Shown piece after piece: positions 1 to 7,716 of a stretch of DNA of 20,575 nt. Made by a program: the position numbers and the translations under genes. The stretch is from Ruminococcaceae bacterium UBA1865. GTDB lineage: Bacteria; Bacillota; Clostridia; Oscillospirales; Acutalibacteraceae. Below the pieces are notes generated by a model. The model saw only the letters and a list, made by a program, of their open reading frames with translations, had not been told where the DNA came from and ran no database searches. Location: the NCBI GenBank assembly GCA_002338255.1, contig DDHX01000048.1:16329-36903 (forward strand), written 5' to 3'. The stretch's first letter is position 1; each line of letters begins with the position of its first letter.

Positions 1-1
1 C

Positions 2-1096
2 GTAAATGAGATAGATGCGTTTATTGAATATGCGAACGCCGAATATTTCACTCCGTCGGATATCAACATTGACACGGTAAACGTTTCAAAAGAGTATTTA
101 ATGAGACGTTATACAGCTTATAACAAAATACCTATTCAGCAAAGATTGGATCTGTTGGCTACCGATATTATTGAAAGCAGCCGAACCAGTGATGGAAAGA
201 TGTTAAGGTCATATGTTTCAAAGAAAATTAAGTCTGATATTCTAAAAATGTTTAAATTCAAGGATGCATTGTCCTTATATGAGGATTTTTATAACCATAT
301 CGGAAAGCCTGAACTATTTCAGTTAAAACAAAAAGAAACGCTCGAATTTGCAGACGTTTTTCCGTTTGTGTATTTGAAAATATTTTTCGACGGAACGGAA
401 AGTTATTATTATGTAAAGCATTTGTTAGTGGATGAAATGCAGGATTATACGCCAATACAATATGCCGTACTATCCAAACTATTTAAATGTAAAATGACCA
501 TTTTAGGAGACAGCAGTCAGTCTGTTAACCCCTATAGCTCTTCTTCGCTTGAAGAAATAAATAAAATTTTTACAGAAGCAGATTGCGTGGAACTGTGTAA
601 AAGCTACCGCTCTACGTTTGAAATCACCAATTTTGCTCAAAAAATACAAAAAAATAAAAAACTAATCCCTATTGAGCGGCACGGAGAAGAACCTACCATA
701 ACTCAGTGTGCTGACAAAAAAGAAGAGTTTATCGAAATCAAAAACAGCATCAGCCATTTCTTGGAATCGAATTACGGTTCATTCGGTATTATTTGCAAGA
801 CACAATCGCAGGCTAATGAAATATATGAAGCTTTTAAAGGCACGGGAAATAATATAAGCTTATTAGACGGTGAAAGCAAAGAGTTCAAAAATGGAATCAT
901 CATTACGCCCGCATTTATCGCAAAAGGGCTGGAGTTTGATCAAGTCATTGTTCCATTTGCCTGCGCAGAAACCTATCATACGGATTTAGACAAAAGTATG
1001 CTGTACATTGCATGTACCAGAGCAATGCATAAATTGGACCTAACGTATTCCGGCACGGTGACATCTTTTCTGCAAAACAATATCAGTCTAAAGTAA
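2..1096 (+). CDS. HelD/UvrD-type superfamily 1 helicase, 3' part (cut by window start)
   Basis: The frame is open from base 2 to the TAA at 1094-1096, so the ATG at 101 is internal and the N-terminal part lies outside the window; 364 residues are visible. Superfamily 1 motifs are seen in order: VDEMQDY (motif II, Walker B with DExQD), GDSSQS (motif III), KSYRST (motif IV region), AKGLEFDQVIVPFA (motif V) and YIACTRA (motif VI). The DEMQDYTPIQ sequence and the SYRST motif resemble HelD, the RNA-polymerase-associated ATPase of Gram-positives that frees stalled or hibernating polymerase; other UvrD/Rep-like helicases share these motifs. The Walker A motif is not visible because of the truncation. 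A hairpin follows at 1154-1181. Superfamily assignment is secure; the HelD subtype is an inference. Confidence 0.85.
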   Translation, partial: VNEIDAFIEYANAEYFTPSDINIDTVNVSKEYLMRRYTAYNKIPIQQRLDLLATDIIESSRTSDGKMLRSYVSKKIKSDILKMFKFKDALSLYEDFYNHIGKPELFQLKQKETLEFADVFPFVYLKIFFDGTESYYYVKHLLVDEMQDYTPIQYAVLSKLFKCKMTILGDSSQSVNPYSSSSLEEINKIFTEADCVELCKSYRSTFEITNFAQKIQKNKKLIPIERHGEEPTITQCADKKEEFIEIKNSISHFLESNYGSFGIICKTQSQANEIYEAFKGTGNNISLLDGESKEFKNGIIITPAFIAKGLEFDQVIVPFACAETYHTDLDKSMLYIACTRAMHKLDLTYSGTVTSFLQNNISLK

Positions 1097-1153
1097 TTAT
1101 ATTTTACCTTTCTTACGCAGAAAAGCCCAACCATAGCTGGACTTTTCAACTAT

Positions 1154-1188
1154 ATGAAGCTGCCCTTTCGGGTAGCTTCATTTCAATT
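1154..1188 (+). terminator. Likely terminator of the helicase gene
   Basis: A 12-bp stem (atgaagctgccc paired with gggtagcttcat, one G-U pair) with a small T-rich loop lies about 58 bases after the helicase stop. It is followed by a short T-rich tail (ttcaatt). The T-tract is weak, so termination may be partial. Confidence 0.6.
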
Positions 1189-1380
1189 AAGGAACAGCAA
1201 CTTTAGTTGGGGCGAGACTGCTCTTCGCAAGACTGTCGAGGCCCCGATTTCTCTGCAATTTGTCAGCAGCTGTTCCGCTCCATTCTGCAGCAAACCGCGG
1301 CTGTCCGACTCGTCTCTTGCTCAATGAAACAAAGCGTACGCGCATATTAATAAGCCCTGCTTAGCGGCTCGGCCGATCAA
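1187..1380. other. GC-rich structured intergenic block, possible ncRNA or dispersed repeat
   Basis: This stretch is visibly richer in G and C than the flanking AT-rich spacers. It can fold: 1191-1198 pairs with 1269-1276 (8 bp); inside, 1207-1213 pairs with 1241-1247 (7 bp, one G-U); then 1216-1218 with 1235-1237 and 1223-1225 with 1229-1231. Short stems 1288-1291/1300-1303 and 1353-1356/1366-1369 follow. The minus strand also carries a 52-codon open frame (1345 to 1187) that is rich in Arg, Lys, Ser and Ala; it lacks a convincing ribosome binding site and I do not recognise it. I cannot tell a structured RNA from a dispersed repeat or a decayed gene. Confidence 0.4.
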
Positions 1381-1414
1381 ACAATCCCCAAAATCAGCAA
1401 AATAAAATCAACAC

Positions 1415-1460
1415 AAAAAGGGTGCAGGAGAATTGCTTTGGATTCTCCTGCACCCTTTTT
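1415..1460. terminator. Perfect 19-bp bidirectional terminator hairpin
   Basis: Positions 1415-1433 are exactly complementary to 1442-1460 with an 8-base loop. The stem begins with five A and ends with five T, so it can act as a Rho-independent terminator on both strands. No recognised gene ends here: the helicase already has a hairpin at 1154-1181 and the next gene starts at 1633. It may end a transcript from the GC-rich block upstream. Confidence 0.8.
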
Positions 1461-1541
1461 GAAGAATAACCGGAGACGGAATTGCAAACGGAATCATTCT
1501 GTAGTAAAATAATTAAAAAGTCCGTAGGGAGTATTCTTTTT

Positions 1542-1568
1542 GTTTAGTGGTTTGGTAAACCACTAAAC
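1542..1568. promoter_or_regulatory. 27-bp perfect dyad (operator candidate) next to the kinase promoter
   Basis: Two exact 12-base arms (1542-1553 and 1557-1568, half-site gtttagtggttt) flank a 3-base centre. The right arm ends one base before a candidate -35 box (1569-1574). There is no T-run after the stem, so an operator is more likely than a terminator. The size and style recall operators of ROK or LacI-type sugar repressors, but the regulator is unknown and not in this window. Confidence 0.55.
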
Positions 1569-1597
1569 TTCAAAGATAAAGAAAGCTAACTTAAAAT
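1569..1597 (+). promoter_or_regulatory. Candidate sigma-A promoter of the P-loop kinase gene
   Basis: A TTCAAA -35 (1569-1574) and a TAAAAT -10 (1592-1597) are separated by exactly 17 bases. The -35 is only moderate (4 of 6), which fits dependence on, or control by, the adjacent dyad at 1542-1568. A GAGGG ribosome binding site is at 1624-1628. Confidence 0.5.
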
Positions 1598-1632
1598 ACA
1601 TTATGCTAAATTAGTATTTTTTTGAGGGAAAT

Positions 1633-2166
1633 ATGAAGATTGCTATACTCGGTTATAGTGGCAGTGGCAAATCAACGCTGGCCAGACAATTGGAGGATTA
1701 TTACAAAGCTCCTGCGCTGTTTCTCGATACCGTTCAATTTTTACCCAACTGGGTAGAACGTAATCATGATGAGGGGCGTTCTATCGTCCTCAGTTTTATG
1801 CAGCAGAACGAGTCATGGGTGATTGACGGTAATTACAACAAGTTTTTACAGAAAGAACGACTTGAACAAGCTGATAAAATTATACTTTTAAATTTTCCGC
1901 GCAGAATTTGCTTTTTTAGAGTCCTAAAAAGATATTTCAAGAACAAAAATAAAACTCGTGAGAGTATGGCAACCGGCTGTACAGAAAAAATGGATTGGGA
2001 ATTTATCTGGTGGATTTTGCATGAAGGAAGAACAAAAAAGATACGCGGTCATTATAGACAAATCGCATCTTTGTATGAAGACAAATTCCTCGTTTTGAAA
2101 AAGCCAAAACAAGTTGATACATATCTGAAACAAATCCGCAGTCATTCAAATAATGATAATGCGTAG
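1633..2166 (+). CDS. P-loop kinase-like protein, 'DNA topology modulation' (FlaR-related) family
   Basis: A 177-residue cytoplasmic P-loop NTPase. The Walker A motif GYSGSGKST is at residues 7-15. LDTVQFLPNW (31-40) and WVIDGNY (62-68) are typical of the family often annotated as topology modulation protein or adenylate-kinase-like (AAA_17/AAA_18 type). An Arg/Lys-rich lid-like segment (GRTKKIRGHY) follows. The substrate is unknown; the fold suggests phosphotransfer to a nucleotide or small molecule, and the family name does not prove an effect on DNA topology. The start is supported by GAGGG at 1624-1628. The gene is monocistronic and convergent with the acetyltransferase gene. Family confidence is good, function confidence is low. 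Confidence 0.8.
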   Translation: MKIAILGYSGSGKSTLARQLEDYYKAPALFLDTVQFLPNWVERNHDEGRSIVLSFMQQNESWVIDGNYNKFLQKERLEQADKIILLNFPRRICFFRVLKRYFKNKNKTRESMATGCTEKMDWEFIWWILHEGRTKKIRGHYRQIASLYEDKFLVLKKPKQVDTYLKQIRSHSNNDNA

Positions 2167-2206
2167 TTCAATATTTTTTTGTATAGAATTGGTACTCTAC
2201 ACAATT

Positions 2207-2232
2207 AAAAAAGCGCCCTGTTTCCAGAGCGC
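2207..2232 (-). terminator. Terminator of the acetyltransferase gene
   Basis: On the minus strand an 8-bp stem (gcgctctg with cagggcgc, one G-U pair) closes a GAAA tetraloop and runs into six T. It lies 25 bases after the stop codon of the Vat-like gene. Confidence 0.85.
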
Positions 2233-2256
2233 CGTGCCTATCATATTATAATGCGT

Positions 2257-2886
2257 TTACTTTTGCAATTTTTCAATATTCCCGCTCATGATATCCGACA
2301 AACGCTCTTGAATCTTCTCATAGGGCCAATTCCACCACTGCAATTGGTGTAATACTTCAATCGTTTCGGGACTAAATCTTTTTCTGATCTCTTTTGCGGG
2401 AACGCCACCCACAACGGTATACGGTGGGACATCTTTTGTAACAACCGCTCTGGTCCCTATAACTGCACCGTCGCCGATATGCACTCCCTGCATAATGACA
2501 GCTTCATATCCAATCCAGACATCGTTGCCGACTATGATATCGCCTTTGTTATCCCATGCGTCTGTCACGTTCTTCCAGTCCAATCCCCACTCACTCGCGA
2601 AGATGGGAAACGGGTAGGTAGAAAAAGATTTTAATGCATGATTAGCACTTGTAAAAATGAACTTGGCTCCGCAAGCAATGGAGCAAAACTTTCCAATCAC
2701 CAGTTTATCATGATTTACAGGATAGTGATAGAGAACATTGTTTCTTTCAAATTGTGTCGGGTCATTCACATAATCGTTATAAAACGTATAATCACCAATC
2801 ATGATATTTGGATCTTTAATTACATTTTTCAAATAAACGGATTCATGGTCATTTCGTGGATATATTTCATCTGCCGGAAAAGTCAT
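2257..2886 (-). CDS. Vat/CatB-type xenobiotic O-acetyltransferase (hexapeptide repeat)
   Basis: A 209-residue left-handed beta-helix acyltransferase that should move acetyl from acetyl-CoA to a hydroxyl of a xenobiotic. It shows [29 protein letters not shown] (His of this motif is the expected catalytic base), hexapeptide turns around [40 protein letters not shown] and WWNWP. These are hallmarks of the streptogramin A acetyltransferases (Vat) and type B chloramphenicol acetyltransferases; the overall pattern is closest to Vat. Length is normal. I chose the ATG at 2884-2886 because the AAGGAG at 2894-2899 is 7 bases away; an in-frame ATG two codons earlier is only 1 base from it. Actual drug specificity cannot be read from sequence. 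A promoter and a possible leader peptide lie upstream. Confidence 0.88.
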   Translation of the reverse strand: MTFPADEIYPRNDHESVYLKNVIKDPNIMIGDYTFYNDYVNDPTQFERNNVLYHYPVNHDKLVIGKFCSIACGAKFIFTSANHALKSFSTYPFPIFASEWGLDWKNVTDAWDNKGDIIVGNDVWIGYEAVIMQGVHIGDGAVIGTRAVVTKDVPPYTVVGGVPAKEIRKRFSPETIEVLHQLQWWNWPYEKIQERLSDIMSGNIEKLQK

Positions 2887-2908
2887 AATCATTCTCCTTA
2901 TTCTAAAA

Positions 2909-2953
2909 CTATTTTTTGCTGACGATTCCGGAATTCACAATACATATTTTCAT
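2909..2953 (-). CDS. Possible 14-codon leader peptide upstream of the Vat-like gene
   Basis: Between the promoter (2968-2996) and the acetyltransferase start there is a complete small frame, ATG at 2951-2953 to TAG at 2909-2911, encoding [20 protein letters not shown] sequence sits 4 bases before its ATG, close to the predicted transcript 5' end. Leader peptides of this size control several ribosome-targeting-drug resistance genes (erm, cat) by ribosome stalling. Translation here is unproven and a chance frame of this length is possible. Confidence 0.35.
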   Translation of the reverse strand: MKICIVNSGIVSKK

Positions 2954-2967
2954 AATACCACCGCCTA

Positions 2968-2996
2968 ATTATCAGATTTATTATAATCTCTGACAA
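2968..2996 (-). promoter_or_regulatory. Sigma-A promoter of the Vat-like gene
   Basis: Read on the minus strand: TTGTCA (2991-2996), a 17-base spacer, then GATAAT (2968-2973). Each box has one mismatch to consensus. The predicted start near 2961 gives a leader of roughly 75 bases before the ATG at 2886. Confidence 0.75.
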
Positions 2997-3161
2997 TAGA
3001 ATAGTAAAGATTAAATTCTAATCTGTGCTTGAGCAAGAAGATAGTTGAAACAAATCTTAAGTGAAAATATAAGCGAGCGAAAATTCAAAGACTTATGTTT
3101 TTGTAAGATTTTAATTTTTAATTTGTCCGCTTTTAATAGAACATTTTATTCTTCTGCGCGG

Positions 3162-3170
3162 TGCTATACT
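3162..3170 (+). promoter_or_regulatory. Candidate extended -10 promoter of the two-component operon
   Basis: TATACT (3165-3170) is preceded by TG at the extended -10 position (3162-3163). I see no good -35 box. The rest of the spacer between the divergent genes (2997-3161) is AT-rich with no gene. Confidence 0.5.
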
Positions 3171-3201
3171 TTAAGTTAATACAGATGAAATGGGTGAGAA
3201 A

Positions 3202-4827
3202 ATGATCAGTGTATTCTTAGTGGAAGATGAATTTATAGTCCGTGAAGGTATGAAGAAAAATGTTGATTGGGTCGGCAGCAACATCAAATTCTTGGGCGAA
3301 GCGGCAGATGGAGAGCTGGCCTATCCGCTGATTCAGAAGCTGAAGCCGGATATTGTGATTACAGACATAAAGATGCCGTTTATGGATGGCTTGGATCTCT
3401 CTCGCCTCATTCGGAAAGAGCTCCCCAAAACAAAGATTGTTATTCTTTCGGGTTACGGTGATTTCGATTACGCAAAGCAGGCCATCAATATTGGTGTTAC
3501 CGATTACCTGTTGAAGCCGATTTCGTCGGAAAAGTTGCTGGAAGCTGTGTGTCACGTGGCGGATGTTATCCGTGAGGAGCGAAAAAAAGAGGAGAACCTG
3601 CGCCGGTTTGAAGATGAGATGAAAGAGAACGAAGACCTTGCGAGGAGCAAATACTTAGACGAAGTAATTTCAGGGCAGCTTTCCTCCGCTGATATTATTT
3701 TCAAAGGGCAGAGTCAGAACATAGATTTCGCGGCAAGCTGTTTCCGCATTGTTCTGTATGAGGTGAACGACGCGGCGCAGAATGAAGAAATGATGTGTTA
3801 CTCCGGCAAAGTAGTACAATTCATGGAGGCACTTCAAAAAAGAGAAAAAGAGCTGCCGCGCGTGGATATCTTTCCGCGCGGCGTGGAGGGGCTTGCGTTC
3901 TTAATTAAGTCGGATTCAGATACTGAACTGGAAAAAAGCACCGAGGATTTGCTGAGTCTACTGGGCAGTCTGCGAGAAACTGTGGGGGAATTGCAGTATT
4001 TCGCGGCAATTGGCAGCCCGACTCATCGGCCAAAAGAAATTGCAGAGTCATTCTACGGTGCAAGGCGGGTGTTTGCTTACCGTTATCTCGGGCAAAAGAA
4101 TCGCATTGTTCGTTACGATGAGTCTGAGAGCTTCAAAGTAGTTGACGACTCCCAGCAAAACAGTATGGAAATAAATGTCAGTGAGCTCGACCGAAATGTT
4201 GTGCGTAATTTTTTACGGAATGGCTTGCTCTCGGAAGGCCCCGCTTTCACAGCAAATTTTTTCGTTCAATTAGGAGAACCCAACCTTGCTTCCATGATGT
4301 TTCGGCAATATGCCACCATGGATCTTTATCTCTGCGCGGTGGCATTTCTTCGGGAGATCGGGTACAGTGAGGAAAATATTCGGGAACAAATCGGTGACAT
4401 CAACGCAATATCCTCTGCGCTATCTTCGGTGCAACAGGCAAAAGCTTGCATGGCAAAAATCATCAGCCAAACCCTCGTGGTGCGCGACTATAAAGCAACC
4501 AAGCGTTATGGCAGGCTCATAGAGGATGCCAAAGAGTACATCAGCAAAAATTACGCCAACGAGGAGATTTCCTTGAATACGACCGCCCAGAGTGTCAATC
4601 TAAGCCCAAATCATTTCAGCACGATTTTTTCGCAGGAAACCGGCGGCACTTTCATTGAATACCTGACAGACCTGCGCATGGAAAAGGCCAGGGAGATGCT
4701 CCGCTGCAACAACATTAAAACCTCTGAAATCGCTTACCGTGTAGGCTATCAGGATCCGCACTATTTCAGTTATCTGTTCCGGAAGATCAACAACTGTTCG
4801 CCGAGAGAATACAGGGAGAAACGATGA
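3202..4827 (+). CDS. YesN-like response regulator with AraC-type DNA-binding domain
   Basis: A cytoplasmic transcription regulator of 541 residues. The receiver domain is at about residues 1-120: acidic pair ED (8-9), phosphoacceptor Asp55 in VITDIKMP, and the conserved Lys in YLLKPIS. A middle linker of about 300 residues, as in YesN-type regulators, leads to two AraC helix-turn-helix units at about 440-541 (SLNTTAQSVNLSPNHFSTIF and AYRVGYQDPHYFSYLFRK). I prefer the ATG at 3202 (GGTGAG just before it, and a typical MISVFLVEDE start) over the ATG at 3190, which lacks a ribosome binding site. The stop overlaps the kinase start as ATGA (4824-4827), so the pair is co-translated. Family known role: activating sugar uptake and glycoside hydrolase genes. 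The likely target is the importer operon just downstream (inference). Confidence 0.92.
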   Translation: MISVFLVEDEFIVREGMKKNVDWVGSNIKFLGEAADGELAYPLIQKLKPDIVITDIKMPFMDGLDLSRLIRKELPKTKIVILSGYGDFDYAKQAINIGVTDYLLKPISSEKLLEAVCHVADVIREERKKEENLRRFEDEMKENEDLARSKYLDEVISGQLSSADIIFKGQSQNIDFAASCFRIVLYEVNDAAQNEEMMCYSGKVVQFMEALQKREKELPRVDIFPRGVEGLAFLIKSDSDTELEKSTEDLLSLLGSLRETVGELQYFAAIGSPTHRPKEIAESFYGARRVFAYRYLGQKNRIVRYDESESFKVVDDSQQNSMEINVSELDRNVVRNFLRNGLLSEGPAFTANFFVQLGEPNLASMMFRQYATMDLYLCAVAFLREIGYSEENIREQIGDINAISSALSSVQQAKACMAKIISQTLVVRDYKATKRYGRLIEDAKEYISKNYANEEISLNTTAQSVNLSPNHFSTIFSQETGGTFIEYLTDLRMEKAREMLRCNNIKTSEIAYRVGYQDPHYFSYLFRKINNCSPREYREKR

Positions 4828-6311
4828 AACAGTCAAGAAAGCATTCCATTCGCAGCCGTCTCTACATTTTGTCGTTCGGCATCCTCGTTCCTTTTGTGGT
4901 CTTGGGGGCTTACCTCACCACGAGCCTGATCAAGCTAACAAATTCCTACGATAAAATTGTGCGAAACATCACGGTGGCGAACAGCTATAACATTGAATTC
5001 AAAAAAGACTACGACTACGTTTTGTACCGCATGATTATTTCTTCAGTGAACGCGAAGGACTCCGCGCAAAAACTGGGTTTACAGGATCCATACATCATGC
5101 TGGATGGGGTCACGCAGCGTTACCGCTCTTTGCGAGGCAGCACTACCGGGCAGGAAAACGAGCGTCGTATCGAGTCAACCATCAGAATGCTGACCAACCT
5201 TAGAAAATATACGCAAACAATTGACGACAATATATCCCGCGGCGGAAAGTACAACGAGAACAGCCAGATGCTCGACCTTGACATCCGCAACGTGACGGAA
5301 CTTGTGCTGGAGAACACACAGGAATACATTTTTTACGAGGTCACAGAAATGGAAACTGTGCGAACCGAACTGCAGGCAAAAAAAAATCAAGCCGTCACCC
5401 TCACATTCATTGTGTTTGCCGCGGCTCTGGTGTGGTCTGTGCTCCTCATCCGGAACATGGTGCGAAACATCTCCATTCCGTTGGGGAATCTGTGCGCCCT
5501 GACAAGGCAGGTGGCACACGGTAACTTTGAGACGCGTGTAAGAACCGGAAGTACCGATGAAATTCAAACCTTAAATGACAGCTTCAATAGCATGACCGAG
5601 CAAATCGGGGAATTAGTAGAAAACACCCGCATGGAGCAGGTAAATCAGCGAAAAACCGAGTTGAAACTTTTGCAAGCGCAGATTAATCCACATTTCCTTT
5701 ACAATACGCTCGATACCATTGTGTGGCTGGCAGAGGCGGAAGAAAAGGGACAGGTGGTCTCCATGGTCACCAGCCTGTCGGATTTCTTTCGCACCACGCT
5801 CAGTCAGGGAAGAGATTATATTACCGTGGAGGAAGAAGAACTTCATGTGCGCAGCTACCTGCAAATACAAAAATTCCGCTACCAGGATATTTTGGATTAC
5901 CGCGTCTGTTTCCCGGAGGAGCTATACCTGTACACTACCCTGAAGTTGACGCTGCAACCAATTGTGGAGAACGCGCTTTACCACGGCATAAAGAACAAGC
6001 GTTGCAAAGGGGTTATCTGCGTTTCCGCGCGCATGACGGACAAACAGGAGATAGAATTCACCGTTTCGGACGATGGTGTAGGAATGACGTCCGCAGAGCT
6101 TGACGATCTGCGCAACAGAATTTCCGGCCGCACAGAAACCGCGGCCGATAATATTCACGGCATTGGCCTGCTGAATGTGAATGAACGGATTCGTCTGAAC
6201 TACGGCCCGCAGTATGGTATTGAGGTGGAAAGCACCTATGGCGCAGGCACCACTGTAACAGTCCTGATTCCGGCAAAAAGATATAATAATTCTGAGACGG
6301 ACGGCAGTTGA
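4824..6311 (+). CDS. YesM-like sensor histidine kinase (LytS/YesM class)
   Basis: A 495-residue membrane kinase partner of the preceding regulator. One transmembrane helix lies at about 13-36 and a second at about 190-212, enclosing an extracellular sensor region of about 150 residues. A HAMP domain follows at about 213-265. The His_kinase domain has QINPHFLYNTLD with His290 as the expected phosphorylation site. The ATPase part shows LQPIVENALYHGIK (N-box), SDDGVGM (416-421) and HGIGLLNVNERI. The gene overlaps the regulator by 4 bases. It has no fused sugar-binding domain, so the ligand may be sensed directly or through a binding protein; the neighbouring lipoprotein importer suggests a mono- or oligosaccharide signal. 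Ends before a strong terminator. Confidence 0.93.
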   Translation: MKQSRKHSIRSRLYILSFGILVPFVVLGAYLTTSLIKLTNSYDKIVRNITVANSYNIEFKKDYDYVLYRMIISSVNAKDSAQKLGLQDPYIMLDGVTQRYRSLRGSTTGQENERRIESTIRMLTNLRKYTQTIDDNISRGGKYNENSQMLDLDIRNVTELVLENTQEYIFYEVTEMETVRTELQAKKNQAVTLTFIVFAAALVWSVLLIRNMVRNISIPLGNLCALTRQVAHGNFETRVRTGSTDEIQTLNDSFNSMTEQIGELVENTRMEQVNQRKTELKLLQAQINPHFLYNTLDTIVWLAEAEEKGQVVSMVTSLSDFFRTTLSQGRDYITVEEEELHVRSYLQIQKFRYQDILDYRVCFPEELYLYTTLKLTLQPIVENALYHGIKNKRCKGVICVSARMTDKQEIEFTVSDDGVGMTSAELDDLRNRISGRTETAADNIHGIGLLNVNERIRLNYGPQYGIEVESTYGAGTTVTVLIPAKRYNNSETDGS

Positions 6312-6339
6312 CTGCCAACCTGAAGGTTTTCGGAAAAAA

Positions 6340-6384
6340 GCGAATGAAAGGTGGAAGAAATCCAACTTCGTCCGCTTTTTTTTT
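6340..6384 (+). terminator. Terminator of the two-component operon
   Basis: An imperfect long stem (6340-6356 with 6361-6375, loop agaaa) is followed by nine T. Two small hairpins precede it: 6303-6316, which holds the kinase stop codon in its loop, and 6317-6328. The terminator separates the kinase from the importer genes, so the importer needs its own promoter or read-through. The remaining spacer to 6522 is AT-rich and holds no gene; I see no convincing consensus promoter there, as expected for an activator-dependent operon. Confidence 0.8.
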
Positions 6385-6522
6385 CAATAGACAAATAATT
6401 TATAAGAAGTTGAGAAGAAATGATACAAAACTAATAAATTAATCTATGGGAATTTGTGCGATTTTAATTTATCATAAAAGCATCGAAAACCAAACCTAAT
6501 CTAAAAAGGAGGATTTTGTAGT

Positions 6523-7632
6523 ATGAAAAAGAAATGGTTATCTGTTATTTTGGCATCGGCATTGATTGTCTCTTTGACAGCCTGTGCAGGTAACACAACG
6601 ACCAAAACCAACGCATCGGCAGCAAGTGCCGCGGCGGTGTCAGACAGTGGTACAGTCAGCACGGCGACGGCTGATGGTAAAACAATTACGGTCGGCTTCT
6701 CGCAGGTGGGTGCGGAGTCAGACTGGAGAACGGCAAACACTGCATCCATGAAGGGCACATTCGGCACAGGCAGCGGGTATAGCCTTGTGTTCGACGATGC
6801 ACAGCAAAAACAGGAAAATCAGATCACCGCAATTCGCAATTTTATTCAGCAGGAAGTCAACTACATCGTTCTGGCACCTGTTACCGAAACAGGCTGGGAC
6901 ACCGTGCTGAAAGAAGCGAAAGATGCTAAGATTCCGGTTATTATCGTAGACCGTATGGTAAAAGTTTCCGACGAGAGCCTTTACACCGCATGGGTCGGCT
7001 CCAACTTTAAGCTGGAAGGCCAAAAGGCGGCTGCCTGGCTAAAAAGTTTTGTCACTGCCAAAGGTCTGAAGGATTCCGACCTGCACATAGTTGACATTCA
7101 GGGTACCATCGGCGCTTCCGCTCAAATCGGACGCACGGAGGGTTTGGAAGAGGCAGTCAAGGCAAATGGCTGGGACCTCATGGCGAAAGAATCCGGCGAG
7201 TTCACTCAGGCCAAAGGTCAGGAAGTTATGGAGTCTTTCATCAAACAGTACCCGAAGCTCAACGTAGTTTACTGCGAGAACGATAACGAAGCGTTCGGTG
7301 CCATTGACGCTCTGACCGCCGCCGGTAAAACAGTAGGCCCCGACATCAAGAACGGCCAGGTCATGGTCATGTCGTTCGACTGCACAAAAGCCGGCCTTAC
7401 AGACACACTGAGTGGGAAGATCACGCTGGACACAGAGTGCAACCCGCTTCATGGCCCCCGTGTACTTAAGATTATAGACGCCCTCAAATCCGGCAGCACA
7501 GTAGACAAGAAAGCTTATGTCGACGAAGAAATGTTCAGCGCCGACCCAACAGTTGCCAAAGTTACTGTTAGCAGTCAGGATTTCAACGTAACCAAACTGA
7601 CACAGGAAGTTCTCAGCAAGAGAGCATATTAA
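6523..7632 (+). CDS. ytfQ: Sugar-binding lipoprotein of a Ytf-type ABC importer
   Basis: A 369-residue periplasmic-binding-protein-like lipoprotein (Peripla_BP_4 type). The signal peptide ends in the lipobox LTAC with Cys21 as the lipidation site, followed by a Ser/Ala/Thr linker to about residue 45. The mature part matches E. coli YtfQ, the galactofuranose-binding protein, in many blocks: TVGFSQVGAES, QQKQENQI, LAPVTETGW, VLKEAKDAKIPV, QGTIGAS and EVMESFIK. A strong AAGGAGG sits before the ATG. First gene of the four-gene importer. In other phyla the same family carries arabinose or fructose, so the substrate is best stated as a furanose-form sugar. The gene is separated from the ATPase gene by a terminator-like hairpin. 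Confidence 0.9.
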   Translation: MKKKWLSVILASALIVSLTACAGNTTTKTNASAASAAAVSDSGTVSTATADGKTITVGFSQVGAESDWRTANTASMKGTFGTGSGYSLVFDDAQQKQENQITAIRNFIQQEVNYIVLAPVTETGWDTVLKEAKDAKIPVIIVDRMVKVSDESLYTAWVGSNFKLEGQKAAAWLKSFVTAKGLKDSDLHIVDIQGTIGASAQIGRTEGLEEAVKANGWDLMAKESGEFTQAKGQEVMESFIKQYPKLNVVYCENDNEAFGAIDALTAAGKTVGPDIKNGQVMVMSFDCTKAGLTDTLSGKITLDTECNPLHGPRVLKIIDALKSGSTVDKKAYVDEEMFSADPTVAKVTVSSQDFNVTKLTQEVLSKRAY

Positions 7633-7716
7633 TCAGCTCCAAACCGGAGGGACGCCATCAACGCAGGTAAAGCAGCTGAAGAAAATCCCACTGTTCCCCG
7701 GAAGAACAGAATGGAA

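Noticed and set aside
3052..3111. Inverted repeat aaatctta ... taagattt upstream of the response regulator
   Set aside because: Only 8 bp with a loop of over 40 AT-rich bases; likely by chance.
5723..6103. 126-codon plus-strand frame inside the histidine kinase gene
   Set aside because: Out-of-frame shadow of the conserved kinase domain with no recognisable motif.
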